A DNA stretch of 64,000 nt from Nostoc sp. 'Peltigera membranacea cyanobiont' N6 (GCF_002949735.1 NZ_CP026681.1:3596001-3660000), one strand, 5' to 3'; numbered from the stretch's first letter, positions 51,901 through 60,614 are shown. Translations and numbers: made by a program. The notes: generated from the letters alone by a model not told the origin.

Positions 51901-54630
51901 CTGTTTGCGATAGCTAATTTCTACTAAAACTGTGCCCACACCAGAAGGGCGATCGTCTTCACCAGGAATCGGAAAATAAGAAGCTAAGAAGTGGCGGATA
52001 ATATCTGGTTGTTTAATTGATGCGGCGCTTAATTCTTGATTGAGAATGGGTTGACCAGTTAACAGAACTTGTTGATAAATTGGTTCCACCAAGGGGGCGA
52101 TATGGGGGAAGACTTCATGGATGGTTTTGCCAATATGATCTTGCTGGGATAGTCCATTAATTTCTGCCAGGGGTTGGTTGATTTGCACAAACCGCAGCTG
52201 GTTATCTACAATATTCATGCCGACAGGAGCGCTGCTAAAAAAGGCATTGAGGCGGGCTTGTCTGAGTGCTAGTTCTTGTTCTAGGGTTTTGCGCTCAATC
52301 AACCCACCTAACTGAGCAGCAACGGCATTGACTAGCAAAAGCAAACGTCTATCTACCAATACTGAACTACGTTTAAAAAACACTAAAACAGCTAATACTT
52401 GCTTTCCAGACAATATGGGAACACCAAAACCAGCTTTCAATCCTACCTTGGCTGCTTGTTGCGATCGCAAAAAAATTGGCTTTGTAACTTGGGAAACATC
52501 TTCTATCCATTCTGGCTGCTGATTTTGCCAAATTCTTCCTGGTAGTCCCACTCCTAGAGGAAATTTCACAGTTTGGCTTTGGCGGCAAAATTCTTCTAAA
52601 CTGCTTTCCTCACCGTACCAGCCAAGACTATGTTCTAAAGTACCATTTTCATTAGGTATCCATGCTTCCCCAAAATCCCAGCCAATAGTGTGACAAATTA
52701 AGCGCAAGACCAGTGCTAAAGCGCTATTGACATCACTGACACGAGTGATGGCTTGGGTTGTCAACAGTAGCAATCGGCTTTCATTTTCTGCCTGCTTGCG
52801 TTCAGTTATATCTTTTGCCGTGCCCAGTATGTAACATTGCCCATCAATCTCGATCATTTCCGCACTCAACAAGGTTGTCCTGATTTCTCCTGAACAAGTG
52901 CAGACATCAACTTCATAGTTACGGATCGCTTTGGTTTTTTGCAGCATCTGAGCGAGGAAATTATATTCTTCTGGATTCGCCCAAATATTCAATTCTCCAT
53001 CAGTGCGATCGATAACCTGAGAGCGAGAATAACCAAAAAACCGACAAAAGCTGTCGTTAACTTCAACATAGCGTTTGTTGGGAATAGTAATTAAGGCAAT
53101 TGGATCGGGGGATGACCGAAAAGCTGATGCTAACTTTTCTTCAGAAGCTCGTCGCGCTGCTTCTGCACGTTGACGTTCTATTGCTTCCAATACCAGAGAT
53201 GCTAAATTGCCCAAAGAACGAGCGAAATTTTGGTCTTCCAGCGTCCAATGATGAGCAACTCCCACCGCCTCCATAGATAAAACTCCTACGGTTTTACCCT
53301 CTAGGCGAATAGGTGTATCGAGTACGGAGGTAACGTTTAATCTTGAGTAACAGGCAAAAAATTCTCTAGTTCTGGGATCGTTATAGATATCATCTGTGGC
53401 GATTGGTTGATCTTGTTGCAAAGCCGCAAAATAAGCTGGGTAGTCGGCTGCTGATAAGAAAAATCCTTCACTATGTTGATTGCAACTGCCCTCAAATAAG
53501 TCAAAACACTGGATTTTCGTGCCTGTTTCGTCATATAACCAGACACTGGCTCGTTCCATTCCAATATTTTTGACGGCTGTTTCTGTAATTTTACTTAAAG
53601 CTGCTTTCAAGTCTCCCTGATAAAGCGTCTGATTTTGTGCCAGTTGGGTTAGCACTAGGTTATGATTGCGGAGCTTAATCGCGCTTTCTTGGAGTAATTT
53701 TTCTACACCTCGGCGCTGAGTAATATTACTAGCAGTGCCTGTCATGCCTATGACTAAACCATTTTCATTGCGTAATGCGATCGCATTAAACATTAAATAA
53801 AGCAAACTACCATCTTTAGCTACACAGGTAGTTTCATACTGAAAGAGCGACTTTCCATGTAAAACATGCTCAAAGGCTACTTTATCTTTAGCAACTTGTT
53901 TCGGTGAGATAAAATCAGTCCAGGGCCGCCCAATCATTTCCTGGGGTTCGTAGCCATAAATCTGCTTAACTGCTGGGTTAACAAAGGTAATTAGTCCATC
54001 AATATCCACCGACCAGATCATATCCTGGGATGTCTCCACTAGGTGACGATACTGATTTTCACTCTTCTTCAGGGCGGCTTCGACTAAAACGTGTTCGCTT
54101 TGGTAAACTTCCTTACAAAAGGCTTTCCCTAGGTTAACGGGAATTTTTTTGAAAATTTCTTCTATTTGTTTATTGCGAATATTTAACTCGACAGCAATCC
54201 GTTGACGTTCTTGAATCTCCTGTTGCAGTCTGACATTTTGTTCTTTTAACTGTTTTTTCAGCCTTTTGAGAGTCAATTGATTTTGAATACGTAATAAAAC
54301 TTCTTGAGTTTTGAATGGTTGAGTAATATAGTCAACATCGCATAAATCAAAAAGTTTAAGTTCTTCAGATAATTCATTTAGAACACCGAAAATAATTATC
54401 GGAATATCCTGGCTTTTCAAGTATCGACAAATTTCATAACCATCCATCTCTAACATGGAAACGTTTAGCAAAAACAAATCGGGTGAGGAAGTAAGCGCTA
54501 TATTGATTGCCAATTGTCCAGAGATGGCACTTTGCACCTCATAATCTTGACCTTGAAGGATGTCTGATAAAAAATGTAAATTCTCTAAGTTATCATCAAC
54601 TAATAAAATTTTTATTTTTTGAGCATCCAT
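48970..54630 (-). CDS. Giant hybrid histidine kinase with multiple PAS and GAF domains
   Basis: This 1886-residue soluble kinase has, in order: a receiver (4-120); PAS (about 190-310); GAF (about 335-490); PAS (about 500-615); GAF (about 625-785); three PAS (about 795-1165); a further GAF (about 1180-1345) without the phytochrome chromophore Cys in an obvious place; HisKA with LANMSHELRTPLNAILGF; ATPase; a receiver; and a C-terminal helical tail (about 1800-1886). The first receiver has Asn56 in place of the phospho-acceptor Asp and Gln104 in place of the conserved Lys, so it cannot be phosphorylated normally. The second receiver (LILMDMRMPIMDGYEA, INKPF) is intact. The ATPase carries a 36-residue low-complexity insertion. 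Confidence 0.93.
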   Translation of the reverse strand: MDAQKIKILLVDDNLENLHFLSDILQGQDYEVQSAISGQLAINIALTSSPDLFLLNVSMLEMDGYEICRYLKSQDIPIIIFGVLNELSEELKLFDLCDVDYITQPFKTQEVLLRIQNQLTLKRLKKQLKEQNVRLQQEIQERQRIAVELNIRNKQIEEIFKKIPVNLGKAFCKEVYQSEHVLVEAALKKSENQYRHLVETSQDMIWSVDIDGLITFVNPAVKQIYGYEPQEMIGRPWTDFISPKQVAKDKVAFEHVLHGKSLFQYETTCVAKDGSLLYLMFNAIALRNENGLVIGMTGTASNITQRRGVEKLLQESAIKLRNHNLVLTQLAQNQTLYQGDLKAALSKITETAVKNIGMERASVWLYDETGTKIQCFDLFEGSCNQHSEGFFLSAADYPAYFAALQQDQPIATDDIYNDPRTREFFACYSRLNVTSVLDTPIRLEGKTVGVLSMEAVGVAHHWTLEDQNFARSLGNLASLVLEAIERQRAEAARRASEEKLASAFRSSPDPIALITIPNKRYVEVNDSFCRFFGYSRSQVIDRTDGELNIWANPEEYNFLAQMLQKTKAIRNYEVDVCTCSGEIRTTLLSAEMIEIDGQCYILGTAKDITERKQAENESRLLLLTTQAITRVSDVNSALALVLRLICHTIGWDFGEAWIPNENGTLEHSLGWYGEESSLEEFCRQSQTVKFPLGVGLPGRIWQNQQPEWIEDVSQVTKPIFLRSQQAAKVGLKAGFGVPILSGKQVLAVLVFFKRSSVLVDRRLLLLVNAVAAQLGGLIERKTLEQELALRQARLNAFFSSAPVGMNIVDNQLRFVQINQPLAEINGLSQQDHIGKTIHEVFPHIAPLVEPIYQQVLLTGQPILNQELSAASIKQPDIIRHFLASYFPIPGEDDRPSGVGTVLVEISYRKQVEQELRLANERLQYLLTSSPVVIYSSKKTSGKFNTTFISKNVKAMVGYEAQEFLENPSFWLHHVHPEDVELISEKFSQLVEQEYSSYEYRWLHADGTYHWFYEKMRLIRDEAGKPIECVGYWADINDAKLAELALQSGRQQYKLLAEASPVCIFHTDADCNVLYFNQRWSEITGCSIEESLGKGWTKAVHPDDRDQLFLIWNQARTAKTTYKYEHRFLRNDNTVIWAICQALPEFRDDGEIKGYIGTITDITERKLAEEALRESAERERAIAQVIQRMRQTLDLETIFAATTQELRQVLNCDRVVVYRFNPQWNGEFVSESVGNGWISLIEEHNNDPNLTEGVLQNDRCLAKILDSVDNNLEDPYLQASQGASFRSVPDIYNAEFHPCYISLLERFQAKAYIIVPILYGTQLWGLLASYQNSAPRQWKPGEINIVVQIGNQLGVALQQAQLLAQTQRQSQALQEGAIAADAANRAKSEFLANMSHELRTPLNAILGFTQVMSHDRALSAEHQQNLAIINRAGEHLLNLINDILEMSKIEAGRITLNLNSFDLIRLLENLEEMLRFRATSKGLELVFEYTSHLPQYIQVDESKLRQVLLNLLGNAIKFTDTGRVILRVGVGSRGAEEQRGERKEERGNSSLSPLLPAPFPSASCAQSLIFEVIDTACGIAPQEIDLLFEAFGQTETGRKSQQGTGLGLAISRKYVQLMGGDISVTSIIGEGSKFAFDIQISLAAASEIQIEHIRRQVLSLAPAQKEYRILVVDDSIDSRLVLVKILTSIGFVVQEAANGTEAIALWQEWQPQLILMDMRMPIMDGYEATQIIKARVETSIPNCQTIIIALTANAFEEQREAMIKAGCDDYINKPFREEQLLEKLSEYLGVEYIYQEDKYQIRNSKQRLTESILNLADLVPMLSEMSPEWVNQLYTAAAQCSDDLILELIEQIPSENVALQNFINNLAHEFQFEKIMELTSIAGLLSN
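49935..50050. repeat. In-frame low-complexity insertion in the giant kinase
   Basis: G/A-rich heptamer-like sequence and its C/T-rich complement (GAGGCAGAGGGG... and ...CCTCTCTGCTCC) form an imperfect inverted repeat inside the coding region. It encodes about 36 residues rich in Glu, Arg, Ser and Pro between a beta strand (RVILRVGVGS) and the G1 box (LIFEVIDTACGI) of the ATPase domain. It resembles intergenic repeats of the same genome. Confidence 0.75.
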
Positions 54631-54894
54631 ATCGTGAATAAATTGTTGAATAAAACAGAATATTAAATCAAAAAATCAAACTATTTTACAAGATTGTAAA
54701 GAAAATCATCATCCCTTACCACATACTTCAGCGGGGGGTAAAAGAAGATTGGGGACAAGAAGGAAACGGAACAAGGAGACTAATCTCATAAGATTGGGTG
54801 TATTTAAAGCAGTTTTCATTTAATTGAACCACATCTGTTGTGGGAACACAGTAATGCTCATTAAGTGTCAATTTCAGCCAAAACCCTTTCTAAG

Positions 54895-54948
54895 CCTTGT
54901 TAAGAGCCTCTGGCTGGAAATGCTGTGAGCAAAAAACTCTTAACAAGG
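54895..54948. repeat. Inverted repeat upstream of the Hsp20 gene region
   Basis: CCTTGTTAAGAG and CTCTTAACAAGG are perfect 12-base inverted repeats 30 bases apart. They lie in a gap of about 810 bases (54631-55443) with no gene I can support. The gap also holds a short open stretch near 54950-55090 that I could not match to anything. Confidence 0.6.
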
Positions 54949-55303
54949 TAATGTCTCAAAACATTCCTGCCTACTTACTAGATTATACTGTTGGGATGAG
55001 CAATGATGTGACATTTAGCACGGACAGAGCAAGGTCTAGGCTTATTGAAAACCTAGTATGGATGCAAATGGGAGTGGGAATCTCTTGAACAAGAGGCAAG
55101 AGAGCAGGAGAATGTTGGAGATTCAGACTCCACTTGAATATCTCCCTATTTGTTCATTGACACTACTGCCTTTTTACTTCGTCGAACTCAAGTTGACCAA
55201 GCTTGGACGCAATACCCCCACATTTTTATACGGTAAATCCAACTTATCCCTGTACGGTTTACCCAACTTTTTTTAGATTTTGATTTTATTAAACTACTTA
55301 GTA

Positions 55304-55379
55304 GAGAGGAGAAACAAAGCAAATTAAGCTTCTCTCAAAAAAAATAGAGGTTCGATAATTATTTCATCTGAAACCTCTA
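55304..55379 (+). promoter_or_regulatory. Hairpins in the Hsp20 leader
   Basis: GAGAGGAG pairs with CTTCTCTC (55304-55311 with 55329-55336, one wobble) and TAGAGGTT pairs with AACCTCTA (55345-55352 with 55372-55379). They lie 65-140 bases before the start of hsp20. A CCTCTAAA unit is then repeated. No CIRCE element is present. Heat control by RNA structure is possible but not shown. Confidence 0.35.
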
Positions 55380-55443
55380 AATACCTCTAAAACTTTGTTT
55401 GATTACTCACAAGTGAATTAAAAAGTTAAGGAGAGATTAGATT

Positions 55444-55986
55444 ATGGCACTCATTCGTTGGGAACCATTCCGTGAAATGGAGATTCTGCGTCGTCAAATG
55501 GATCAACTTTTCTCCGATATGACAGTAGCCGAGCAGAGCAATTCTGATGTTTCTCCGCCATCAAGAACAGCATGGGTTCCTGCTGTTGAATTATATGAAA
55601 ATGGTTCCGAGTTGCGATTAAGAGTTGAAATTCCAGGCATTGAGGGTAAAGACCTGGATGTTCAAGTTACTCAAGATGCAGTTTCCATTACTGGTGAACA
55701 TCGTTACGAAAAACATTCCCAATCTAACGCCAGAGTTCATTCGGAATTCCGCTATGGCAAGTTTAATAGAGTAGTTCCTCTGCCAACCAAAGTTCAGAAT
55801 CACCAAGTTAAAGCAGACCTGAAAGATGGGATTTTAATTTTGACTTTACCCAAACTGGAGCAAGAGCAGAGTAAGGTATTCAAGGTGAATTTAGGCCAAT
55901 CTCAAAGTGCTACAGCTTCTATAGAAGCTGGGAATGGTAATGGACAACCCAACATTACATCACAGCAAGGCGTTCAAAGTGCTTGA
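55444..55986 (+). CDS. Small heat-shock protein Hsp20
   Basis: This 180-residue small heat-shock protein of the alpha-crystallin family has a variable N-terminal arm (1-45), an alpha-crystallin domain (about 46-140) with VEIPGIEGKDLDVQVTQDAV, FNRVVPLPTKV and the A-x-L-K-D-G-I-L pattern ADLKDGILILTLP, and a Gln-rich C-terminal tail. It holds unfolding proteins as oligomers. The ATG at 55444 has AAGGAG ten bases upstream. An intrinsic terminator follows at 56038. A single-gene transcript is likely. Confidence 0.94.
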   Translation: MALIRWEPFREMEILRRQMDQLFSDMTVAEQSNSDVSPPSRTAWVPAVELYENGSELRLRVEIPGIEGKDLDVQVTQDAVSITGEHRYEKHSQSNARVHSEFRYGKFNRVVPLPTKVQNHQVKADLKDGILILTLPKLEQEQSKVFKVNLGQSQSATASIEAGNGNGQPNITSQQGVQSA

Positions 55987-56037
55987 GAAAATTTTCTCTT
56001 CTCTGATGCAATAGTTATATATTAGGTGAATTGTGAA

Positions 56038-56070
56038 AAAACCCCAGCTAAACTCATTAGCTGGGGTTTT
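56038..56070 (+). terminator. Intrinsic terminator of hsp20
   Basis: AAAACCCCAGCTA and TAGCTGGGGTTTT form a perfect 13-base stem with a 7-base loop, followed by ATATT. It lies 52 bases after the hsp20 stop. Another partial stem, CGGAGG...CCTCCG near 56168-56194, occupies the rest of the gap up to the Rieske gene. Confidence 0.85.
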
Positions 56071-56289
56071 ATATTGCTTAACTATTAAAAGGCTGATTAT
56101 AGCCTAATTGAGATGCTCTTATCCTGGGCTATATTGATAAAATAAGGATTAGAGCAAGCTACGAAAGCGGAGGTTAGTTTTTTGTTAAGCCTCCGTTATT
56201 GCATACAAGCGATCGCACGCTATAGGCAAAATGTTGGCAAAAGTGTAACTTTAGATATTTGCCCAATAGCAGTAAATTCAAAGAGGGTG

Positions 56290-56646
56290 CTATTCCTCTT
56301 GGACATCAACCCAGATACTGCCTTCTTCCACACGAAGAGGAAACACTGGTAGCGCCTTTGGTTGTGAAACCAACGAGAGTACTTTCCCTACACCAGGTGG
56401 CCAAGAACACCAGTCTTGTACTTCACCAGTCCGCAGGTCAAAAGCGCTGTGATGGAAGGAACAAACAATTGCCCCATCTTTGATTTTGCCACTTTTGAGC
56501 GGTAATTTTAAGTGAGGACAGGTATTATCTACAGCATAAAGCTGATTTTCGTGATTCAAAAGCAGAATTTTCCGGTTGCCAACTTTCACTACTTCTCGCG
56601 CACCAGGGGAAAGTGCTTCAACTGCAAGAACTTTAGTCCAACTCAT
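56290..56646 (-). CDS. Rieske-type [2Fe-2S] ferredoxin
   Basis: This 118-residue soluble Rieske protein starts at the ATG at 56646, preceded by AAGGAGA. The cluster ligands are Cys43 and His45 in TCPHLKLPL, and Cys62 and His65 in VCSFHHSAFD. The size and the close of the fold (DLRTGEVQDWCSWPP) match ferredoxin components of oxygenases or the small subunit of nitrite-reductase-like systems. No partner oxygenase is adjacent. Electron transfer is certain by family; the partner is not. Confidence 0.92.
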   Translation of the reverse strand: MSWTKVLAVEALSPGAREVVKVGNRKILLLNHENQLYAVDNTCPHLKLPLKSGKIKDGAIVCSFHHSAFDLRTGEVQDWCSWPPGVGKVLSLVSQPKALPVFPLRVEEGSIWVDVQEE

Positions 56647-56652
56647 TAGGTT

Positions 56653-56658
56653 CTCCTT
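56653..56658 (-). promoter_or_regulatory. Ribosome-binding site of the Rieske gene
   Basis: AAGGAG on the minus strand lies six bases before the ATG at 56646. An ATG-less extension upstream is therefore rejected. Confidence 0.8.
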
Positions 56659-56922
56659 TCCTAATTGATCTGCTTTTAGTTTCCCGCAATTGTGACCAGT
56701 GCGATCGCCTTTCAGTAGTTGGGAAAAGTTAGTAGATAGCAAACTTTTCTCGAAAAGACGGGCTTTGCCGATACTAATGAGATGCCAAAACTATAAAATC
56801 TTACATTAAATCACTTTTTTACACTGAATCAAATGATTTCTGGGTAAACTAAATAAAGTACTTGCTATCCCAGCATCATCGGGTTTGTAGCTCATAACAG
56901 ACAATTTTAAGGGATATAAAAA

Positions 56923-58776
56923 ATGATTAAGACAAGTTACGAATTTGACCAGTCTATTCTTCCCGCAGGATCTTCATTAAAGACTAATATTCTGCTACGT
57001 TTTCGTGCTGACATAGCTGAATCTCCCCGACGTAACCTTAACCTTTCTCTTGTAATTGACCGTTCCGGCTCTATGGCAGGCGCTCCCTTACATCATGCAC
57101 TCAAAGCTGCCGAGTCTGTAGTAGATCGACTTGAGCCAGATGACATTCTCTCAGTAGTTGTTTATGACGATGAAATAGACAGTGTTGTGCCACCCCAAGC
57201 TGTGACTAACAAAGCCACACTGAAAAATTCTATCCGCAAAGTGAGAGCAGGCGGTATTACCAACTTATCGGGGGGATGGCTCAAAGGCTGCGAACACGTC
57301 AAAACGCGACTCGATCCGCAAAAAATAAATCGTGTTCTTCTGCTTACCGATGGTCACGCCAACATGGGCATTCAAGACCCCAAAGTACTAACGGCGACAT
57401 CAGCACAAAAAGCTGAGGAAGGCATTACCACAACTACATTAGGTTTTGCTCAAGGTTTTAATGAAGATTTGCTAATTGGTATGGCAAGGGCAGCCACAGG
57501 CAACTTTTACTTTATTCAAAGCATTGATGAAGCAACTGAAGTTTTTAGTATTGAGCTAGACAGTCTGAGAGCAGTTGTGGGACAAAACCTCAAGGTGACA
57601 CTTGAGTTGGCTGATGGTGTCAGCCTTTCTGATACCTTAAGTCTTGCTAAAGTTAGCCAGAATGATGCTGGTCAAGCTGTCATTACCTTGGGAGAGCTTT
57701 ACGAGGGTGAAGATAAACTTCTCGGCTTAAGTTTGGCGATATCAAGCGCTCAAGTTGGTGAGTTACCTGTGATGAAACTGCATTACAGCGCCGATGTTGT
57801 CCAAAATGACCTCATTCAAAGCGTGTCAGGCACAGCAGATGTCATCGCCAAAGTTGGCACCGTTGAGGAAGCAGCTTTTGCCTCTACAAACAATATCATT
57901 CTGGAACTAAGTCGCCTCACCATCGCTAAAGCTAAAGAGACTGCCCTCGATTTAGCTGAACATGGCAAACACCAACAAGCGGAAGAAATTCTCCGCACCG
58001 TCGTGAAAGATTTGCGGGATAAAGGGCTGAACGAGAATTTTGAAATTGCTGAAGAGATCGATCAGCTTGAGTATTTCGCAGGTCGAATCGCCCAAAAAGC
58101 TCTCGGTAATGCTGGACGTAAAGAACTGCGAGATCAGTCTTACCAGACGATGAACCGCAATCGCAACGACCTTGTGGGACGAGGTGTGACTGCTGGTGAT
58201 GAAGTATACGCAATGCCTGTTGTCAATGAAGTTGGTTCAGGTGTTGAACTGCATTGCGTTCGTGAAGGGGGCAAACTACGGGTCAAAGTCATATCCGAGG
58301 GCTACGATTCAACCAAGAATGTCCAGTTTCCCCGGAGCATTCGGGCTGAGGGAGCAAGGTACGTTGTTGAAGAACTGGAACTCTCAAGCGAAGGCACTTT
58401 CTATCGTGTACGTGGCAATATTACTCGTTTTGCTCAACCCGGCGCAACAGATATCTTCACTGCTCCTAGACAATCAAATGTAGCGTACACAGGCAAAGCC
58501 TCTAAAGGCCCTGCTAGTGCCGCCGACCTTCCCACAACTGACACTGTAAATGATGCTATTCTTGTTCAGTGTGTCAAAGATGGTAGCAAATTACGCGCTA
58601 GGGTAGTTTCCGACGGATATGAACCAGATTGGAATATGCGTTTTCCGCGATCGGTTCGTGAAGAAGGAATGCTTTATGTCGTTGATGAAGTCAAAACAGC
58701 ACCTGATGGAAAGTCTTATATTGCATGTGGTGAAATTAAGCGATTTGTGCAACCCACTATTACTGTGTCGCCGTAA
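56923..58776 (+). CDS. VWA-domain protein with tandem C-terminal modules
   Basis: This 617-residue protein has a von Willebrand A domain (about 40-225) with the metal-ion site Asp46-Ser48-Ser50 in IDRSGSMAG, the Thr in GGITNLSGG and the Asp in LLTDGHANMG. A beta-rich middle (230-320) and a helical region (325-430) follow. The end has two repeats of about 67 residues (441-507 and 546-611), with shared text VxCVxxGxKLRxxVxSxGY, FPRSxRxEGxxYVV and a closing Gly-Glu/Asn-Ile. No signal peptide is present. I do not recognise the repeated module. The gene is unlinked to AAA ATPase partners. Confidence 0.85.
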   Translation: MIKTSYEFDQSILPAGSSLKTNILLRFRADIAESPRRNLNLSLVIDRSGSMAGAPLHHALKAAESVVDRLEPDDILSVVVYDDEIDSVVPPQAVTNKATLKNSIRKVRAGGITNLSGGWLKGCEHVKTRLDPQKINRVLLLTDGHANMGIQDPKVLTATSAQKAEEGITTTTLGFAQGFNEDLLIGMARAATGNFYFIQSIDEATEVFSIELDSLRAVVGQNLKVTLELADGVSLSDTLSLAKVSQNDAGQAVITLGELYEGEDKLLGLSLAISSAQVGELPVMKLHYSADVVQNDLIQSVSGTADVIAKVGTVEEAAFASTNNIILELSRLTIAKAKETALDLAEHGKHQQAEEILRTVVKDLRDKGLNENFEIAEEIDQLEYFAGRIAQKALGNAGRKELRDQSYQTMNRNRNDLVGRGVTAGDEVYAMPVVNEVGSGVELHCVREGGKLRVKVISEGYDSTKNVQFPRSIRAEGARYVVEELELSSEGTFYRVRGNITRFAQPGATDIFTAPRQSNVAYTGKASKGPASAADLPTTDTVNDAILVQCVKDGSKLRARVVSDGYEPDWNMRFPRSVREEGMLYVVDEVKTAPDGKSYIACGEIKRFVQPTITVSP

Positions 58777-58822
58777 AAAAAATCCGGTAGTGACTAACTA
58801 CTAATACTACCTCGAAGGAAAT

Positions 58823-58930
58823 TCTGAAAATATTTAGATGTCTGGATTGTAGACTGTGTTAGAACGGAGTTCGTAACGCACCATTATCGAGGGTTTGGTG
58901 TGGCAAGGCTATCGCTAACACACCTTACTG
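58823..58930. mobile_element. MITE-like element, family B, copy 4 (core only)
   Basis: CTGAAAATATTTAGATGT, GTGTTAGAACGG...TAACGCACC and CTAACACACCTTAC match the interior of family B. The ends are lost. It lies just after the VWA gene. Confidence 0.5.
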
Positions 58931-59034
58931 GTGCGGCAAAGCTAAAATTTAGCCTATAACTTTAGTTCTGGACGGTTTAGGTCTAGAACGAAATAACCCT
59001 ATCTCTGCACCCCTGCGGTTTTAATAATAATTTT

Positions 59035-59125
59035 GGCGTTGCTGAATCATGGGATGATTTCGCTCAATCTAGAACGAATTTTCAATGGTTTCAACCAGAA
59101 AATCATCCCGTATTTATGCAATGCC
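59035..59125. mobile_element. MITE-like element, family D
   Basis: GGCGTTGCTGAATCATGGGA (then TGATTT) and AAATCATCCCGTATTTATGC (then AATGCC) are imperfect 26-base terminal inverted repeats, 91 bases overall. The ends resemble those of insertion sequences. It has no coding part. The rest of the 758-base gap (58777-59534) shows no gene. Confidence 0.6.
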
Positions 59126-59534
59126 ATACTTTTGTAACCAGACACGATATTACCTGTCCACAATGGGTATTTATAGGATAAGCAGCGATTATGGTAACAA
59201 AACAGCAATAAATAACATTATTTCCCTTGATAAGAACTAATATATAAACGCGTTAGGTTTGTGAAGGAGGTTTTGCTAACTCAACCAAGGATTTTCGCTG
59301 AAACTTGCGGTATCTAAGCTGTCCTTCTGTTGTTTAAAGCAATATTTCCACATCAAAAGTACTCCGTGAGGGTACTATCCATCCTTCACACACCTATCCG
59401 AAAATACAGAGGAGAAAATTTTCTTCAGAAAAGATAACAGAAACACGCGATTTAAATTCGTTTTTCTGCTTCTTTCTCCAGTGGAGTAAAAGCCACTGTA
59501 AGAATCACTTAGTTTCAAAAGGAGAATATTTTGG

Positions 59535-60614
59535 ATGGCTCGAAATAAAAAGAAATCAGCCGGGTTCGAGTATGAGCATCCACTTGACTCTAGATGCCCG
59601 ATTTGTTGTATTGTCCCGCCCCACATGCTTAAAAATGTCGTGCTGAATGGCAATCCCCAGCAACGTACTTGGGCTTTTCATACATTAAATATTTCGGCGC
59701 AATTTCTGGGACGGAGAAATGTCGTAGGTAATATCTCATTTGCACCTTCTCCGGGTGAAAAACGTCGCACCATTTACGATGCAAAATATGGACAGCAACT
59801 CCCTGGTACACTAGTGCGGGGTGAGGGAGATCCTCCAAGCAGTGATGCAGCAGTGAATGAAGCCTACGATGCTGCTGGTGCTACTTATGACTTGTTTCAT
59901 GAAATATTCGATCGCAATTCCGTTGACGACAAAGGACTACGTTTAGATTCAACCGTGCATTATGGCGTTAAATATGACAATGCCTTTTGGAACGGCGACC
60001 AAATGGTTTATGGTGATGGCGATGGAGAACTGTTTCAACGCTTCACAACATCAATTGATGTGATTGGACATGAACTAACTCATGGTATAACCCAGTATGA
60101 AGCGGGTTTACAGTACTATGGCGAACCAGGGGCACTAAATGAATCGTTTTCTGATGTTTTCGGTTCCCTGGTGAAACAGAAGACCAAAAATCAGACCGCA
60201 CAAGAGGCAGATTGGCTGATTGGGCAAGGTCTTTTGGTACCAACTGTCAAAGGTACTGCCCTCCGCTCTATGAAAGCACCAGGAACAGCTTATGACGATC
60301 CAGTATTGGGAAAAGATCCTCAACCAGCCCATGTGAAAGATCAATATACTGGTACTGATGATAACGGTGGGGTGCATATTAACTCAGGAATTCCTAACCA
60401 TGCCTTTTATCTAGCGGCTGTTGAAATTGGTGGCTATGCCTGGGAAAAAACTGGTAAAATCTGGTATATTACATTGCGCGATCGCTTGAAAGCCAAAGCA
60501 GACTTTAAAAAAGCTGCTAGCGTCACCATTCAAGTAGCTGGCGAACTTTACGGTAATAACAGTGATGAGCAAAAAGCTGTGCAGAACGCCTGGCAAAAGG
60601 TAGGAGTTATTTAG
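59535..60614 (+). CDS. Protealysin-like M4 metalloprotease
   Basis: This 359-residue thermolysin-family zinc protease has the HEXXH motif His179-Glu180-Leu-Thr-His183 in VIGHELTHG and the third ligand Glu203 in ALNESFSDVFG; the transition-state His lies in the C-terminal half near GGVHINSGIPN. The N-terminal propeptide is short (about 50 residues) with VPPHML, the conserved PPxML-type element of protealysin-like proteases. No signal peptide is present, so it is probably cytoplasmic, as for protealysin. Unusually, CPICC occurs in the propeptide. AAGGAG lies ten bases before the start. An emfourin-type inhibitor gene follows. Confidence 0.93.
   Translation: MARNKKKSAGFEYEHPLDSRCPICCIVPPHMLKNVVLNGNPQQRTWAFHTLNISAQFLGRRNVVGNISFAPSPGEKRRTIYDAKYGQQLPGTLVRGEGDPPSSDAAVNEAYDAAGATYDLFHEIFDRNSVDDKGLRLDSTVHYGVKYDNAFWNGDQMVYGDGDGELFQRFTTSIDVIGHELTHGITQYEAGLQYYGEPGALNESFSDVFGSLVKQKTKNQTAQEADWLIGQGLLVPTVKGTALRSMKAPGTAYDDPVLGKDPQPAHVKDQYTGTDDNGGVHINSGIPNHAFYLAAVEIGGYAWEKTGKIWYITLRDRLKAKADFKKAASVTIQVAGELYGNNSDEQKAVQNAWQKVGVI

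Noticed and set aside
54897..55088. Short rightward open frame in the gap before hsp20
   Set aside because: It has no family resemblance, spans an inverted repeat and lacks a ribosome-binding site.
55264..55443. CIRCE element before hsp20
   Set aside because: No TTAGCACTC-N9-GAGTGCTAA pattern is present.
59375..59653. Leftward open frame across the protealysin start
   Set aside because: It is antisense to the clear M4 protease propeptide and shows no family features.
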